Shown: in pieces, positions 42,880-55,230 of the stretch | Layout of the letters: each line of letters opens with the position of its first letter | How positions within the stretch are numbered: the stretch's first letter is position 1 | Translations under genes and position numbers: made by a program | Assembly (NCBI GenBank): GCA_905221605.1 | Contig: CAJNDS010002165.1 | Location: forward strand, 1-64,000 | Source: Symbiodinium natans | Taxonomy: Eukaryota; Sar; Dinophyceae; Suessiales; Symbiodiniaceae | DNA: 64,000 nucleotides | Direction of reading: 5' to 3' | Notes under the pieces: model-generated | Database searches by the model: none | What the model was told of the DNA's origin: nothing | The model's input: the letters and a program-made list of their open reading frames with translations, nothing else

Positions 42880-45302
42880 AGCCCCCAAATCCCAAACCAC
42901 TACGAAGGTGGACCATATTGATTTGGGGCTAAACCCTAAACCCTAAACCCTAAACCCTAAACCCTAAGCCCTAAACCCTAAACCCTTAGTAGTTGCATAA
43001 GCATGGGGTCATGTCTACGCCTACTTCGGGCCAGCTTCTGAGTATTGGTACGCCTTCAGTTCACGCCTGTCTCTGGGAAACCCTTATTACTCTTCCAGTT
43101 CCTCCAAACCCTAAACTGCCCAACTGCCATCGAATGTGAAGCTCAAGGCCCCAGAGCTCTAGAAGCTTCAACTCTGGGCCCTACATCCTAAACCCGAAAA
43201 CCTTCAAGCCCCACCCTAAACTTTAAACCCCCAAACCCTGCAGCCCGAAATCCAACACCCCCTCCCTTCTACCCCCCTTATACCCCTTATGGCCCCCTTT
43301 ACCCCTCCCCAACCCCCCCAAAAAAATCCGGAATATGATCCTCTTAAACCGGTCTTCAGGGGAAATCTATAAAACATCCCAAGAGCCTGGGGGGGATATA
43401 TATATAAAAAAAGCCCAAGGGCCTGGGTGGGTGGGGGGGGCGGGGAGGGGGGGGCCCTCATTAAGTGCTTGCCAGGGGCGTTCCGACAGGAACTGCCCCC
43501 CTTGAACAGTGAACTTGCAATGAACCCGAAGCTCGAAGTCCGAAATTCGATAAGCCCTATAAATCATACACAAACCCTATATAGGGTTTAGGGTTTAGGG
43601 TTTAGGGATATATACCCTCTGAATGAACCCTCTAATCGTTTGCGCCCTCCAGCCCTCCAAAGTCCACACCCATTGCCTCTCGCCGGGCTTGCCTCAGCGG
43701 CCTGTGCATGTTTCCGTGCGAATCTACAAGGATTTAGCTCATTCTGATTTACCGCTGTCATTCCTTATGATTGTTGTGCTTGCTTGTCTTGTTGGAGGGC
43801 TGGGCCTCTAGGGACCCTAAACCCTAAACCCTAAACCCTAAACCCTAAACCCGAAACCCGAAACCCGAAACCCGAAACCCGAAACCCGAAACCCTAAACC
43901 CTAAACCCAAACCCTAAACCGGATGCTTGAGTTTGCAGCTTGACGGCAAGGTTCTAGGCGAGGCTAGGTCGGCTGGATGGGGTTATCTATGCCAGGGATC
44001 CTTTTTAATTGGGGGTTGTGTGAGTTTTTAAAATGTAGGGTCTACATGGAGGCATAGAGGTACACAGGGCTGAGGTAGTGTATGTGCACGGGTTCTATAG
44101 GGTGTATGCAGTTATACGCGTGCATATGTGCGCAGTTCACGTAGGGTGAGAAGGAGTTTCCGGGGAAGCCCTACATGAGCCCTGCCTGGCCTTACGTTCT
44201 CCGTACCGGCTCCGTGACTCTACAGCCCCAAGCCCTATAAACCCTATACCCTGAACCCGTAGAAGTTGGAGCTTTGAGTGCATTCTATGGGGTTTACGAA
44301 ACTAAGGGATCCCCCAAAAATCCCCAAATTGCAGGATCCCCTTAGAACAAGGACCCCATTAAGATACCCCCCCCCCCCCTTCGGAAAGCCCTCAAAAGGG
44401 CCCGGAAATTTCGCAGGATTCCTTTGCTTTTTTCGAGAAAGGGTAGGGGCCTGATTGGCCAGGTAGCCTGGATGGAGCCCCAAGAGTCGCCGAAAAAGCG
44501 CGCAGAGAGGGTTTCGGAGGGTTTAGGGTTTAGGGTTTAGGGTTTAGAGTTTAGTGTGTAGGTTTAGGGTTTAGGGTTTAGGGTCTAGGGTTTAGGGTTT
44601 AGGGTTTAGGTTTTAGGGTTTAGGGTTTAGGGTTTCGGGTATAGGGTTTAGGTCCCCCAACAAAGTCTAAGCGCCGAGGCACTGCAAGAGGCACCGAGCC
44701 CTCGTCGGCACCTGGCGCTTGGTCGTGGATGACCATCGGACCTGCGGCTGAGATCTGAACCCTCAAGCCCCAAGCCCTAAAGACTAAACCCTAAAACCCT
44801 TTTCCCTAAACCCTAAACCTTAAAACCTAAAACCCTAAAACCCTAAAACCCTAAACCCAAAAACCCAAAAACCCAAAAACCCAAAAACCCAAAAAACCAA
44901 AAACCCACAAACCCTGAACGGAGGTTTAGAGTTTAAGGACGCGTCTGTCCGGGTTAAGGTTTCTGGGATTCAGGGCCCAGAGCGCAGGCTCGAGAGGCTA
45001 CGGTTTAGGCCGACAGGACTTAAGGCTAAGGCTTCGTGGGTTAGCGTTGAAGCGTTTAGGGTTCAAAGAGGGTTTTGAAGCCTTAGCAGGCCCTAAACCC
45101 TAAACCCTAAACCCTAAACCCTAAACCCTAAACCCTAAACCCTAAACCCTAAACCCTAAACCCTAAACCCTAAACCCTAAACCCTGAACCCATGGTTGTT
45201 CTAATTTATAGGGCTTCGGGCACAGGCCGAGCTTCGGTTGCTCTGCTCCTGGTGAAACTGCAGCGGGTCGGTCAGCGCCAAGGTCATGAGCGCGATGTTC
45301 CT
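42880..45302. repeat. Non-coding block: ITRs and C2
   Basis: ITR blocks: 42,928-42,988 C, 43,580-43,610 G, 43,815-43,920 C with six CCCGAAA units at about 43,850-43,890, 44,518-44,655 G, 44,778-44,917 C (passing into CCCAAAAA) and 45,090-45,190 C (about 14 canonical units). Mixed C/G homopolymers at 43,430-43,455. No gene is supported. Confidence 0.8.
44289..44391 (-). mobile_element. Family C hairpin copy C2 with a C13 expansion
   Basis: GGGGTTTACGAAACTAAGGG and ATCCCCCAAAAATCCCC on the left, CCCCATTAAGATACCC on the right. C13 (44,367-44,379) occupies the site that is C4 in C1. Confidence 0.8.
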
Positions 45303-48256
45303 CAGGGTTTAGGGTTTAGGGTTTAGGGTTTAGGGTTTAGGGTTTAGGGTTTAGGGTTTAGGGCAAACTCTGGCGCCGAGGTTGAGGAGCCTATAGGAAA
45401 CTAAAATCGCAGTGTGGTCAATGTAGTGTCCTGTGCTCTACTCCACCTTGGAACTACAGCAACAATGAAATGTTTAAGTACTGCATTGGACTTTTGAAGT
45501 AACACCTTAGGAGACTATCGTTTGGGGGAGCTTGGGAAGGTGGGGGCGGTATGGAGACTACGAGGTCCCTTCTTGTCTTGTGGGTTAAAAACATTCCTAA
45601 ACATGGTCCTCTTAAACCCGCATATGCAATACATCCCTTAGAGGCCAACCCTGACATGTCATCACTCTCCGGGGGGAGGGGTCTAACTAGGGTTTAGGGT
45701 TTAGGGTTTAGGGGTTGAGGGGCTTAGGGGCTTAGGGGTTTAGGACTTTGGGGCTTCAGGGGTTTAGGGGTGCAAGATTCCGGTGATGTTGCACGAGAGC
45801 CGGATTCAGCGCTGTGGGATTCAGGGGTTTAGGGTTCATGTAGGCTTCGGTTGGTAAGGCTTTAGGGGAAATGGACCGGGATGAGGTGACCTTGGGCCCT
45901 AAACCCTTCAAACCCTAAGTCACGCCACTGTTTTGGCCCAAGGGCGGCGTTCCTGTGGGCTCGCCAGGCTGGACGAACAGCTCCTGGAACCCACAAACTC
46001 CCAAAACCCTGGGAGCCAGACACCCTGGCCTTAGCTGCAGCAAAATGAGAGATCCAGAACCCGAAACTCTGTTGCGGAAAGGCCCTAGAGAGAGGCTTAG
46101 ACCCGAGTCCCCCAAGCTTGGAACTTTTCAAGCTCAGGGCTTAGGGTCCAGGACATAGGGTGTAGCAAGTGTTAGGGTGCAGGGTCTGCTCAAAACCGAC
46201 AAGTTGTGTAAGCCCGCGATACATGGTGCAGAATCCTGAAAAGCTACGGGGCTCCATGCAGAACGGCTCAAAATCTTTACACACTCAAACCCTAAGCCCG
46301 AAAGGCCCGAAGGGCCGCCCGAGACCCTAGAGGCCTAAGCTTTAGACCTCTGAACATCCTTCCAAGCCCCAGAAGCTCTATAGACGCCCTTAACAACCCC
46401 CGACGCCCTAAACCCTAAACCCTAAACCCTAAACCCTAAACCCCAAACCCCAAACCCTAAACCCTAAACCCTGGTGCCTTCATCCGCTGCGCCAGCGCAG
46501 CACGGTTGGGATCCAGTTGACTCAGGTCGAAGACGATCTTGCGGAAGTCCTGGAGTTGACGTTTGTAGGAAGCAGAGTTGTCCAGTACCTAGGGGGACTA
46601 AAGGTTAACCTTCGGGATTATAAGGGGATTCCATTACCCCAAAAAGGTTAAAGGTTACCTACTCTACAAGTAAGTGGTTGTAGAGTTAGGGGCGCAGGGA
46701 AGCTTAGGGATGCTTGGGGGAGTTGCTGTTCGGGTTCAGGGTTCACCTCAACTCTAAGCCCGCTTTAGGTTTTGGGTTTTTCTTGGCTTCAGGGTGTTGA
46801 GGTTTAGGGTAAAGCCCTCTTTTAGGTTGATTTTTGAAAGTCACGATTTTGAGTTTTTAGGGTTTTAGGGGGAGTCACTACACGTAACAGGTTTCGCGAG
46901 GCGTGCTGGCGTGAGGCCCTGAGGCCCGCCGAACCACTGACTTACTGATTCTTGGTATGGACTGTTGGAATTCGGCTTTAGGGTCTAGGGATGTTTGGTG
47001 CTTCTGCATCCATACATATATAGAGCATGTAAGGTACTTAACGCCCAAGAACTAGCAGGCTACGCCTCAGTCGCCCAAACCTGATATGGTTCAGGGTTCA
47101 AGGTTCAGGGTTTAGGGTTCAGAGCTTATATGGTTCTGGCTTGAGGGTTTAGGGTTCAGGGGTTAGGGTGCAGGGGATATATGGTTCAGGGTTGAGGGTT
47201 TTTTTATGTTTGCCATGCGCTGCCGACGGTCTTTTGGTACAGTGGGAAAAGCGAAGGGGCGCGCGTTGGCGCAGTAGTCTATTGAGGGCTTAGGGTTGGA
47301 AATTTTAGGTTTCGGTATTTACGGCTCAGGGTTTTCTGGTGCGACCACTCCGGGGTCAAACCCTCTAAACCCTAGAGATCCCTAAGCCATAAACACCTGA
47401 ACCCTCATTGTTGAAGGGATGAAGAAGAATGACGGAACACAAAAGTCTCACTTCTACTTTACCCTGAGGGTCCATGCACCACATTATCATATCCTTGGGT
47501 CCAAAAGTCCCTATATGGGAGGTGCTTTAAGGCCTAAGTATCCCCTGTTTAGTTTACACAGTTCATGGCTCAAGGACGTCTTTACCATAGGAAATGAAAG
47601 CCACCACTTCACGACACAACACTTCCAACAACTCAACGGAGGCGACATGCCAGGAGATTTCAGCACCCTAAACCCTAAACCCGAAACCCTAAACCCTAAA
47701 CCCGAAACTGCTGCTCATGAAGTCCTTCCGGCAGATGACAGCGGCTTCCTAGTCTCTTCGGGGCAGGGATTCTCGGGATTCCCTCTTAACAAGTGTCCCT
47801 GAAAAGGGTTTAGGGTTTAGGGTTTCGGGTTTCGGGTTAGGGTTTCGGGTTTATGATGTAGGGTCTAAGGTTTAAGTTAGTGGTTTAGGGGACTCTTGTC
47901 CCATAAAAGACCTGTGCAACAGCCCCATGTAAAGAAACGACCAACTGCTCGAAAGGCTGCTTCCCGAGCTTCCTAGCCCGCTTGGGGTTTCTCACAAGAC
48001 CCTGCAGCATGAGGGTTTAGGGTTTAGGGTTTAGGGTTTAGGGTTTAGGGTTTAGGGTTTAGGGTCGGCTATACCAGAGGTTCACAGCTTCGGTGGAGAG
48101 CAGGGGTTTAGGCTACGGGGCTGAGACTCTCGTATGAAGGGCTCCAAAACTGGTTTTGACCCTTTGCCTCTTCAACCACCCTGAGCCCTCAACCTTACCT
48201 CATCAAATCCCAAGCGTCTCAAGGGTACCTTGGCCGGGGCTGCAGGATTTAGGGCT
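45303..48256. repeat. Non-coding block: sparse ITRs and degenerate GTTTAGGG text
   Basis: ITR blocks: 45,303-45,364 G, 46,405-46,472 C, 47,668-47,708 C, 47,807-47,850 G and 48,012-48,065 G. An imperfect hairpin at 46,581-46,672 (CTAAAGGTTAACCTT against AAAGGTTAAAGGTTACC). CCAGTATCCTAGGGCAACT at 9,335 resembles its left end. The 127-codon frame at 47,419-47,802 includes ITR sequence and is not called. Confidence 0.7.
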
Positions 48257-48393
48257 TACTTGGAGGTTCATGGCACTAAATGATGACTGTACTTTTAACT
48301 GTACTTATAACCTTACTAGGGCACTTAAGGGGCTTAGAAGTGGGTCATTAGTACTTGTATAATTGGTTCATAAGTACCATGAACCTCGAAGTA
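48257..48393. mobile_element. Family B hairpin copy B4
   Basis: TACTTGGAGGTTCATGG and CATGAACCTCGAAGTA termini. The interior ACTGTACTTTTAACTG, GGGCACTTAAGGGGCTTA and AATTGGTTCATAAGTACC match B3. No telomeric insert. Confidence 0.88.
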
Positions 48394-48752
48394 TGGTTTA
48401 GGGCTTCCCAGGCACCTTCATCCCTAAACCCTAAACCCTAAACCCTAAACCCTAAACTCTAAACCCTAAACCCCACTTCAAGTTCCGCTTGGTTTTCGTG
48501 GCAGCCCAGCCGCTCCGTAGGGAGCTTCCACGGAGCTGGCCATGATCTGCAGGACCTTCCCCAACCCCCCCCCCCCCCCCCCAAAAAAAAAAAAAAAAAC
48601 AAAAAAAACAAACAAACAACAAACAAACACGAAAGAAAACAAGTAGCCCTAAACCCTAAACCCTAAATCCTAAACCCTAAACTCCAACCCTAAACAGCTA
48701 GCTCTGGACTCTGAGCACTTATTCATAGCTCTAAGCCATCTCACCGCTTATT

Positions 48753-48856
48753 GGGGGGATTCCGAAATGAGGGGTACCTTCTTGGGGTTCTTCTTGCAAG
48801 GGAATCCTACTATTTGGGGATCTACATTGGGGGTCCCCCAATTTTCTTAAACCCCC
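48753..48856 (+). mobile_element. Family C hairpin copy C3 (reference copy)
   Basis: GGGGGGATTCCGAAATGAGG then GGTACCTTCTTGGGG on the left; TTGGGGGTCCCCCAATTTTC then TTAAACCCCC on the right. The middle has AAGGGAATCCTACTATTTGG. The site homologous to C13 in C2 is G4 here. Confidence 0.88.
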
Positions 48857-49360
48857 TTCCTTTTGTCAGACCCACACCTCGGGGTCGCCACACCAGACTC
48901 GTAGCAGGCTCCTGGTGCTATGAGTCATTGCTCCCCCAAGACTAAGAGGGTTTAGGGTTTATAGGGTTCTGGGTTTAGGGCTTAGGGTTTAGGGCGTAGG
49001 GTTTAGAGGGATTAAGGGTTTAAAGTTTTAAAGAGTTAAGGGTTTAGGGTTCAGGGCAGAACTGCAATGCCCCTCGGCCCCACCCCCTGAATCACCCTCC
49101 AATTCGCAAGTCGAGCAGACTTCCAGTCCCTTAAGTCCCAAGTCGATCTTAGACTCCCCGCCCCAGCCCCCAAACTTGCGGCCCCAAACGCCCCCCACGT
49201 AAAACCGCAAACCCAAAACCCAAACCCTCTATGTCCCAAAGGCCTACACCGTACCCTGCCGAGTCTCAATCCGTCATAGCCGCAAGCTGAGCGAGCCTCT
49301 GGAGCTTGCGAGGGAAGCCGGTCTTTAGGATTGAGGGCCTAGGGTTTAGGATTTAGGGTT

Positions 49361-49457
49361 GGAATGTTCCCCTTATACTAGCAGTCCTTAAGAGGGATTC
49401 TAGTATCCTCTAGTCGAATTCCCTATGAAGGACTGTTAGAAAAAGGGGGAACATCCC
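49361..49457. mobile_element. Family A hairpin copy A6
   Basis: GGAATGTTCCCCTTATACTA and GCAGTCCTTAAGAGGGATT on the left; AAGGACTGTTAGAAAAAGGG and GGAACATCCC on the right. Confidence 0.9.
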
Positions 49458-49823
49458 AAATTTAGGGCTGAGGGTTTAGGGGTCTCGCCAAAGAGAGTAT
49501 TAGGTGCTAGGGTTAGGGCACAGGGTTTAGGGGTTCGGGGTGTCTAGGGCGTATAGAGGTTGGGCGGCCTTAAAACAGATGGATTTGGGGTTTAGGCTTA
49601 GGGTCTAGGATTTAGGGTTTAGGGCCCTAACCTGAAACCCTAAACCCTGAACCCTAAACCCTAAACCCTGAACCCTAAACCCTAAACTCTAAACCCTAAA
49701 CCCTAAACCCCCAAATGAACCAACAAGCCCGCCTTGTCACCCGCCATTGCCAGCAACTGCTGATACTTGTTCAGCATGTCCTCCTTGGTCGGCTTCTAGG
49801 GTTTAGGGTTTAGGGTTTCGGGC

Positions 49824-49976
49824 TACTTGGAGGTTCATGGGTACTTATTAACCCCTAAAACCCAGATATAATAAGCCCATGTATAACCTACTTGGAGGCC
49901 TTAGGGGGGAGGGGGGGGGGGGGGGCTATCAGTACAGATATACATGGGGTTAGAAGTACCCATGAACCTCCGAGTA
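49824..49976. mobile_element. Family B hairpin copy B5 with an internal G-run
   Basis: TACTTGGAGGTTCATGGG and CCCATGAACCTCCGAGTA termini; inner GTACTTATTAACCCC. A G-rich run (about 49,906-49,925) interrupts the middle, where B3 has GGGCACTTAAGGGG. Confidence 0.85.
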
Positions 49977-50016
49977 GGCTAGCCTATAGAAGCGACAACA
50001 AGTCTGGGTAGGACTT

Positions 50017-50140
50017 GGGGATTTCCGAGATGGGGGGGGGGGGGGGGGGTTACCTTTTTGGGGTCCTTTTTGTAAGGGAATCCAACTATTTGGTACTATT
50101 TGGGGATCAACATCAGGGGTCCCTATGTTTGTAAACCCCC
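50017..50140 (+). mobile_element. Family C hairpin copy C4 with a G18 expansion
   Basis: GGGGATTTCCGAGAT, G18 (50,032-50,049), TTACCTTTTTGGGGTCC, then AAGGGAATCCAACTATTTGG (with TACTATTTGG repeated) and GTCCCTATGTTTGTAAACCC. It lies 40 bp after B5. Confidence 0.88.
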
Positions 50141-50239
50141 AGTTAGGTGCTAGATTCACAGCAATGGGTTGTGCTTATAGGCTTTTGCTGTTTAGGGTTT
50201 AGGGGCTCCGAGTTTGCGGGCTTGAGGGTGTAAGGTTTA

Positions 50240-50424
50240 ATTAGGGTTTAGGGTTTAGGGTTTAGGGTTTAGGGTTAGGGTTTAGGGTTTAGGGTTTAGG
50301 GTTTAGGGTTTAGGGTTTAGGGTTTAGGGTTAGGGTTTAGGGTTTAGGGTTTAGGGTTTAGGGTTCAGGGTTCAGGGTTTAGGGTTTAGGGTTTAGGGTT
50401 TAGGGTTTAGGGTTTAGGGTTTAG
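50240..50424 (+). repeat. Long TTTAGGG array (about 26 units)
   Basis: Mostly canonical, with two 6-bp TTAGGG slips (about 50,274 and 50,327) and two TTCAGGG variants (about 50,363-50,376). Confidence 0.95.
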
Positions 50425-52638
50425 TGAAACTACCCTCTCATGCTTTCAACACTCAAGCATCCCTAGACCCTCCTGATGGCATTTCTTCCTCATGAATCCC
50501 CAACAATCCAGGTACACAAGGCAAAGGTTCCCCAACTATGCGTGTTTCTAATGGGAAGTATTCCTAAACCCTAAACCCTAAACCCCAAACCCTAAACCCT
50601 AAACCCTAAACCCCAAACCTAAACCCGAAACCCCTAAACAAAGCAGAAGGGTACTTATTTAGGCATCCTGGTGCACGGAATCGTCGGAATCATCCTCCCA
50701 AATAGTTCACCCTCTCAACCCAACAAGGCAAGCAACAAGTACCCTAAACCGTAAAGCCTAAAACCCTAAACCCTCACACCCTGAACCCTAACCCCAAACC
50801 CCAAACCCTAAACCCTAAACCCTAAACATCAAACTCTTTCCGGGTCGGACTGTATCTTACGACCTCAGGACTTGCAATCGCACTGCTCGGTGACCAAGCT
50901 TGTCCATGATAGGAATAAGAAGAAGACAACAAGGATAACCCTAATTAAACCCTAAACCCTAAACCCTATAAACCCTAAAGCCTCTAAACCCTAAACCCTA
51001 AACCCTAAACCCTAAACCCTAAACCCTAAACCCTAAACCCTAAACCCTATAAACCCTATAAACCCTATAAACCCTAAACCCTAAACCCTAAACCCTAAAC
51101 CAACATGACAATATAACAGTGTCAACTTGCTTGAAACTCTGAGCCTTTAAGCCAGTGCCTCGACATCCGACCCGATATGGGTAGCTCTTGCACCAGGAAG
51201 CAGCAAGCGCCTTCTTTAAACCCTAAACCCTAAACCCTAAACCCTAAACCCTAAACCCTAAACCCTAAACCCTAGACCGTGGGGCCTGGGATGACTCCAA
51301 CACCCCCCAAAAACCCCCCAAAAGCCTGCTGAAGCCTAAACCCCGAAACCCTAAAACCCACAATCCAACACAAGCTGTGCCAAGCAAAGGCACGCGATAG
51401 CCGTACTCCAAGGCAGCCAGAGCTTCTGCGCTGCCTCTTCTGGGAGGTTTCGATTTTTAGGTTTAGGGTTTAGGGTTTAGGGTTTAGGGTTTAGGGTTTA
51501 GGGTTTAGGGTTTAGGGTTTAGGGTTTAGGGTTTAGGGTTTAGGGTTTAGGGTTTAGGGTCCAGGCTTGGGTTTATAGGGAGTGTATTTACCGCAGCAAG
51601 GCTCCGGAGGTTTAGGGTCTGTGGCCTTGTTTTTCTCAGGGGCCCCCCACCACGGAATACAGGTTTTTTTTTTACCACAAGTCGAAACATTTGCGGTGCC
51701 ATTACTTGTGCCTGTACCGGTTGATGAGCTCCTTCACCTTCTCTGCCAAGTCTTAAGCTTTCGTCCAACTTGCAGTGGGTATGCAGGTACGTAGGTATGT
51801 AGGCATGTAGGCATGTAGGCATGTAGGTATGTAGGTATTCATATATGTATATATATATATATGTGTATATATGTGTAAATATGTAAATATGTAGAAATAT
51901 GTATATATGTAGAAATATACAAATAGTTTTCCATTGCTTTTCCATATGATGCCCTTCAAGGCTTCTATCATCTTATCCCCCAGGTGTCCTTCAGGTCCAC
52001 CATTGCCACCTGTGGGAGCCAAGGAGGTCCGTTCTCAACAGGCTGTTTCGTTGTTATCCAAGCACGTAGCAGACCACAGGAGACCACATGGAGTGGTGGC
52101 CTCCGAATTCGTGGGGATTGACTTTCCTAGAGTCCCTTAAGCCTAAATGGTCCATAACTCCACTGAGAAACGAGGTTTCGGGATAGGGTTTGGGTAAAGC
52201 CCTGTGTTCCGGCCTCGCTGGGCCAGGCGCAGGCGCAGCTGCTTCTGAGAGGCGGAAAAAGGACTCTCATCGAAACCACCTAGATTTTGACACCCCAAAC
52301 ACAGCTATACCCGCTCGGGCTTTAGGGTCTCAGTGGAGATCCCCGGGTTCTGGTCTCCGTCAAGATGTCTTCTTACAGCTTCCCTCTATAACCCTAAACC
52401 CTAAAACCCTAAAACCCTAATACCCTAAAACCCTAAAGCCCTAAAACCCTGAAACCCTAAAACCCTAAAACCCTAAAAACCCTGAAAAACCCCAAACCCC
52501 AAACCCCAAACCCCAAACCCCACCTATGGACATCTTGGACCTTCGAAGGCGGGGCGCCTCCCCGTGAGCACAGGCGTGCACGTAGGGCAGGCCGAGGTGT
52601 CGGATGACGTATTGCCCGACGATTCGATAAACCTGAGC
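50425..52638. repeat. Non-coding block: many C-type ITRs
   Basis: ITR blocks: 50,564-50,630 C, 50,741-50,828 C, 50,939-51,102 C (CCCTATAAA variants at 51,045-51,070), 51,216-51,278 C, 51,459-51,561 G (about 15 canonical units) and 52,388-52,525 C (CCCTAAAA then CCCCAAA). The stretch 51,570-52,380 lacks ITRs; it carries a GTAGGCAT and TATATG/AAATATGT microsatellite (51,780-51,925) and short frames without recognised product. Confidence 0.8.
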
Positions 52639-55230
52639 TTAGGGTTTAGGGTTTAGGGCTTAGAGTTTAGGGTTTAGGGTTTTAGGGTTTAGGGTTTTAG
52701 GGTTTAGGGTTTTAGGGTTTTAGGGTTTTGGGGTTTTGGGGGTTTTAGGGGTTTTAGGGTTTATAGGGTTTAGGGGTTTTAGGGTGTAGGACTCAGGGTC
52801 AGGGTATTTTGAGGCGGAGAGGCAGAACGAGAAACCGGTGCAGAAAGCGCCCGGACACCTTGTCACTTGTCCTACTTGAATGCCTCAAAGTCCTCATGTC
52901 ATGTGGCTGTGGGCGAGGTGACTGAGGTGGACTTCAACTCTACACCCGTTCAAACATTTAGGGTGTCTGGTCAACTCTAGCTGTTCTTCTGGCATTCCTG
53001 ACCCCCAAAGCCCTTCCTGCACAGTCAGAGAGCAAGTTGGTACGTCGGCTCTTCTACTTGCGTGATCTCGCCGATCAGTGGGCGGCCCAGGAAGACATGG
53101 AAAAATGCTGTCCTTGGGCTGGAGTTTTGAGCCAATGTGTGGCCTTCATGCTTTCGCCGAGCGGGGGGGGGGGGGGGTGGATCGCTCTTGAGAACTTCTG
53201 TTCCTGAAGTGCCACAAAATGAACCCCCAATATAGCACAATGCCCTCCTAGCCCGACATAAACCCTAAACCCTGAACCCTAAACCCTAAACCCTAACCGA
53301 TCCCTCACTGCCCGAAGTCCCAAGTCCCGAACCCCAGCATCGGAACGGGCAACATCGTCTTCTCCTGCCTCTAGGGTTTCAGGCTGTCATACAAAGATAG
53401 TTCAGACCCCAGACCCCAAACCCTAAACCCCAAACCCTGAACCCTAAACCCTAAACCCTAAACCCTAAACCCTAATCCCCAAAGCCCTGCGACTCCTCGG
53501 CTCCCAACAACTTTGTGGACTACTGCGGCGCACGCGTCAGGCAGCAAGCGGCGATGAGCTCGCCAGTGACCGCCTCTCAACAGGCAGGCCGGAAGGCCCT
53601 AAACCCTAAACCCTAAACCCTAAACCCTAAACCCTAAACCCTAAACCCTAAACCCTAAACCCTAAACCCTAAACCCTAAACCCTAAACCCTAAACCCTAA
53701 CCCTAAACCCTTAACCCTAAACCCTAAACCCTAAACATGAAGCCCTCCATGCCATTAACCGACAATACCCCAAATACCAAAAACCCACCCCTGAAGCCTT
53801 CAAACCTGAAAACCCCTCAGGCCGGATCCTGAAAATCCGCACAAACCGTTGGGTGCAGGGTGTAGGGTGTAGGGTTTACCCTAAATTTCCAGGGATCTAA
53901 TGCATAAGGGCGGGTTTAAAACAATTTTCCTCTTCGGAGTGGTGTTGGCTACGCTGGCACTTCTTGCTCCTAGGAAAGGATAACAGTAGCGGCACGGGGT
54001 GGGGGGGGGGGGGGTGTAGCCCTGAACCCTAAACCCTAAACCCTAAACACCAGTGTAGGGTTTAGGGGTTGTATGGGGTTAAGGGCTACGTGGGGGTTGC
54101 AATGGGACATTTCTCCGCAAGTACACGTGCGCCCACTTGCAACCCCGGATGATAGCCCATTCCTAAGTCCTAAACCCTAAACCCTCAACCCTAGACCCCA
54201 AACCCCAAACCCTAAACCCTAAACCCTAAACCCTTAACCCTAAACCCTCATTTCCAAACTCGAAGTGCGCCGCCTGAAGAACTCCTGTGGCAGACTTGAT
54301 GGCGCGCGATGCCTGGGATGGAGCTCCTTCTGCTTAGAGGATCGGCCTCTAAACCCTAAACCCTAAACCCTAAACCTCTCAGGCCCTTGAATGCTGTTTT
54401 GGGAGATAAGGTCGTGAGCTTCTTGTTTCATGCCCTGGCCCGAAACTCCAAGCCCTAAATCCTAAATGCATGGTCTAAGGCCTGTCAGTAGCCGGGAGCA
54501 TGAGGGAACCTCGGGTTACATACCCCCCTTGAAGCCCCCTCCCCCAAGTACCATGTACTTTAAGCTTGGGACTTAAGCTTTGGGGCGAGCGGAACTATGC
54601 AACGTTAAAGTACCAAATTCCGAACCGCGAAGCACCACAGATGTCACTACTCCAAACATTTCAGAGCAAGCCAAAACCTATAAAACCTCTGAACTCTCAA
54701 ACCCACCGAAGCCCCTAAGCTCTAAACCCTTGATTCCTAAACCCTAAACCCCTGAACCCTAAACCCTACACCCTAAACCCTATAAACCCTAAATCCCCCT
54801 AAACCCTCTAAAACCTAATCCCCTACCTCTAAACCCTAAACCCTAAACCCTAAACCCTAAACCCTAAACCCTTGTCTCCCCCTCTTGCTGCCCCTTCTGC
54901 GCCCCTGACCTCGGCGACGCACCGGGAGGCCACGTCAAGGAAGTGGTTCGGGGCATGGAAGGCCTCAAGCCTGCGGCATGGATGTATGGGTTTAGGGTTT
55001 AGGGTTTAGGGCTTAGGGTAGCGTTGCTTTGGGTTTTTCAGGGCCCTGGTGGGTTTTGCGGTTTGTGGATTCTAGGGTTAAGAGGTTTAGGGTGAAGTTA
55101 GGGAAAGTGGATGAATTTGATTGATTGATTGATTGATTGATGGACAAAGAAGTCCCTGCAGCAGAAAGACTCGCGGCGCCACAACATCCTAGTTCAGAGC
55201 AACTCCCTGAACTGATCTGACTTCTCAAAG
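52639..55230. repeat. Non-coding block: ITRs and poly-G tracts
   Basis: ITR blocks: 52,639-52,795 G (TTTTAGGG-rich), 53,259-53,296 C, 53,416-53,475 C, 53,597-53,738 C (about 19 units), 54,020-54,048 C, 54,169-54,249 C, 54,348-54,378 C, 54,738-54,870 C and 54,987-55,018 G. G-runs at 53,163-53,178 and 53,999-54,014. A GATT tandem lies at 55,118-55,141. No gene is supported. Confidence 0.8.

Larger units (their letters stand above)
48394..50239. repeat. Non-coding block dense in hairpin elements
   Basis: ITR blocks: 48,422-48,475 C, 48,645-48,695 C, 48,950-49,060 G (degenerate), 49,620-49,710 C and 49,797-49,815 G. A C-run then A-run with AAAC/AAC repeats at 48,563-48,640. Copies C3, A6, B5 and C4 lie within 1.4 kb. 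Frames at 49,028-49,269 (minus) have no recognised product. Confidence 0.8.

Noticed and set aside
47419-47802. 127-codon plus-strand frame
   Set aside because: It includes the telomere-derived Leu-Asn-Pro-Lys-Pro stretch and shows no domain or coding periodicity that I can support.
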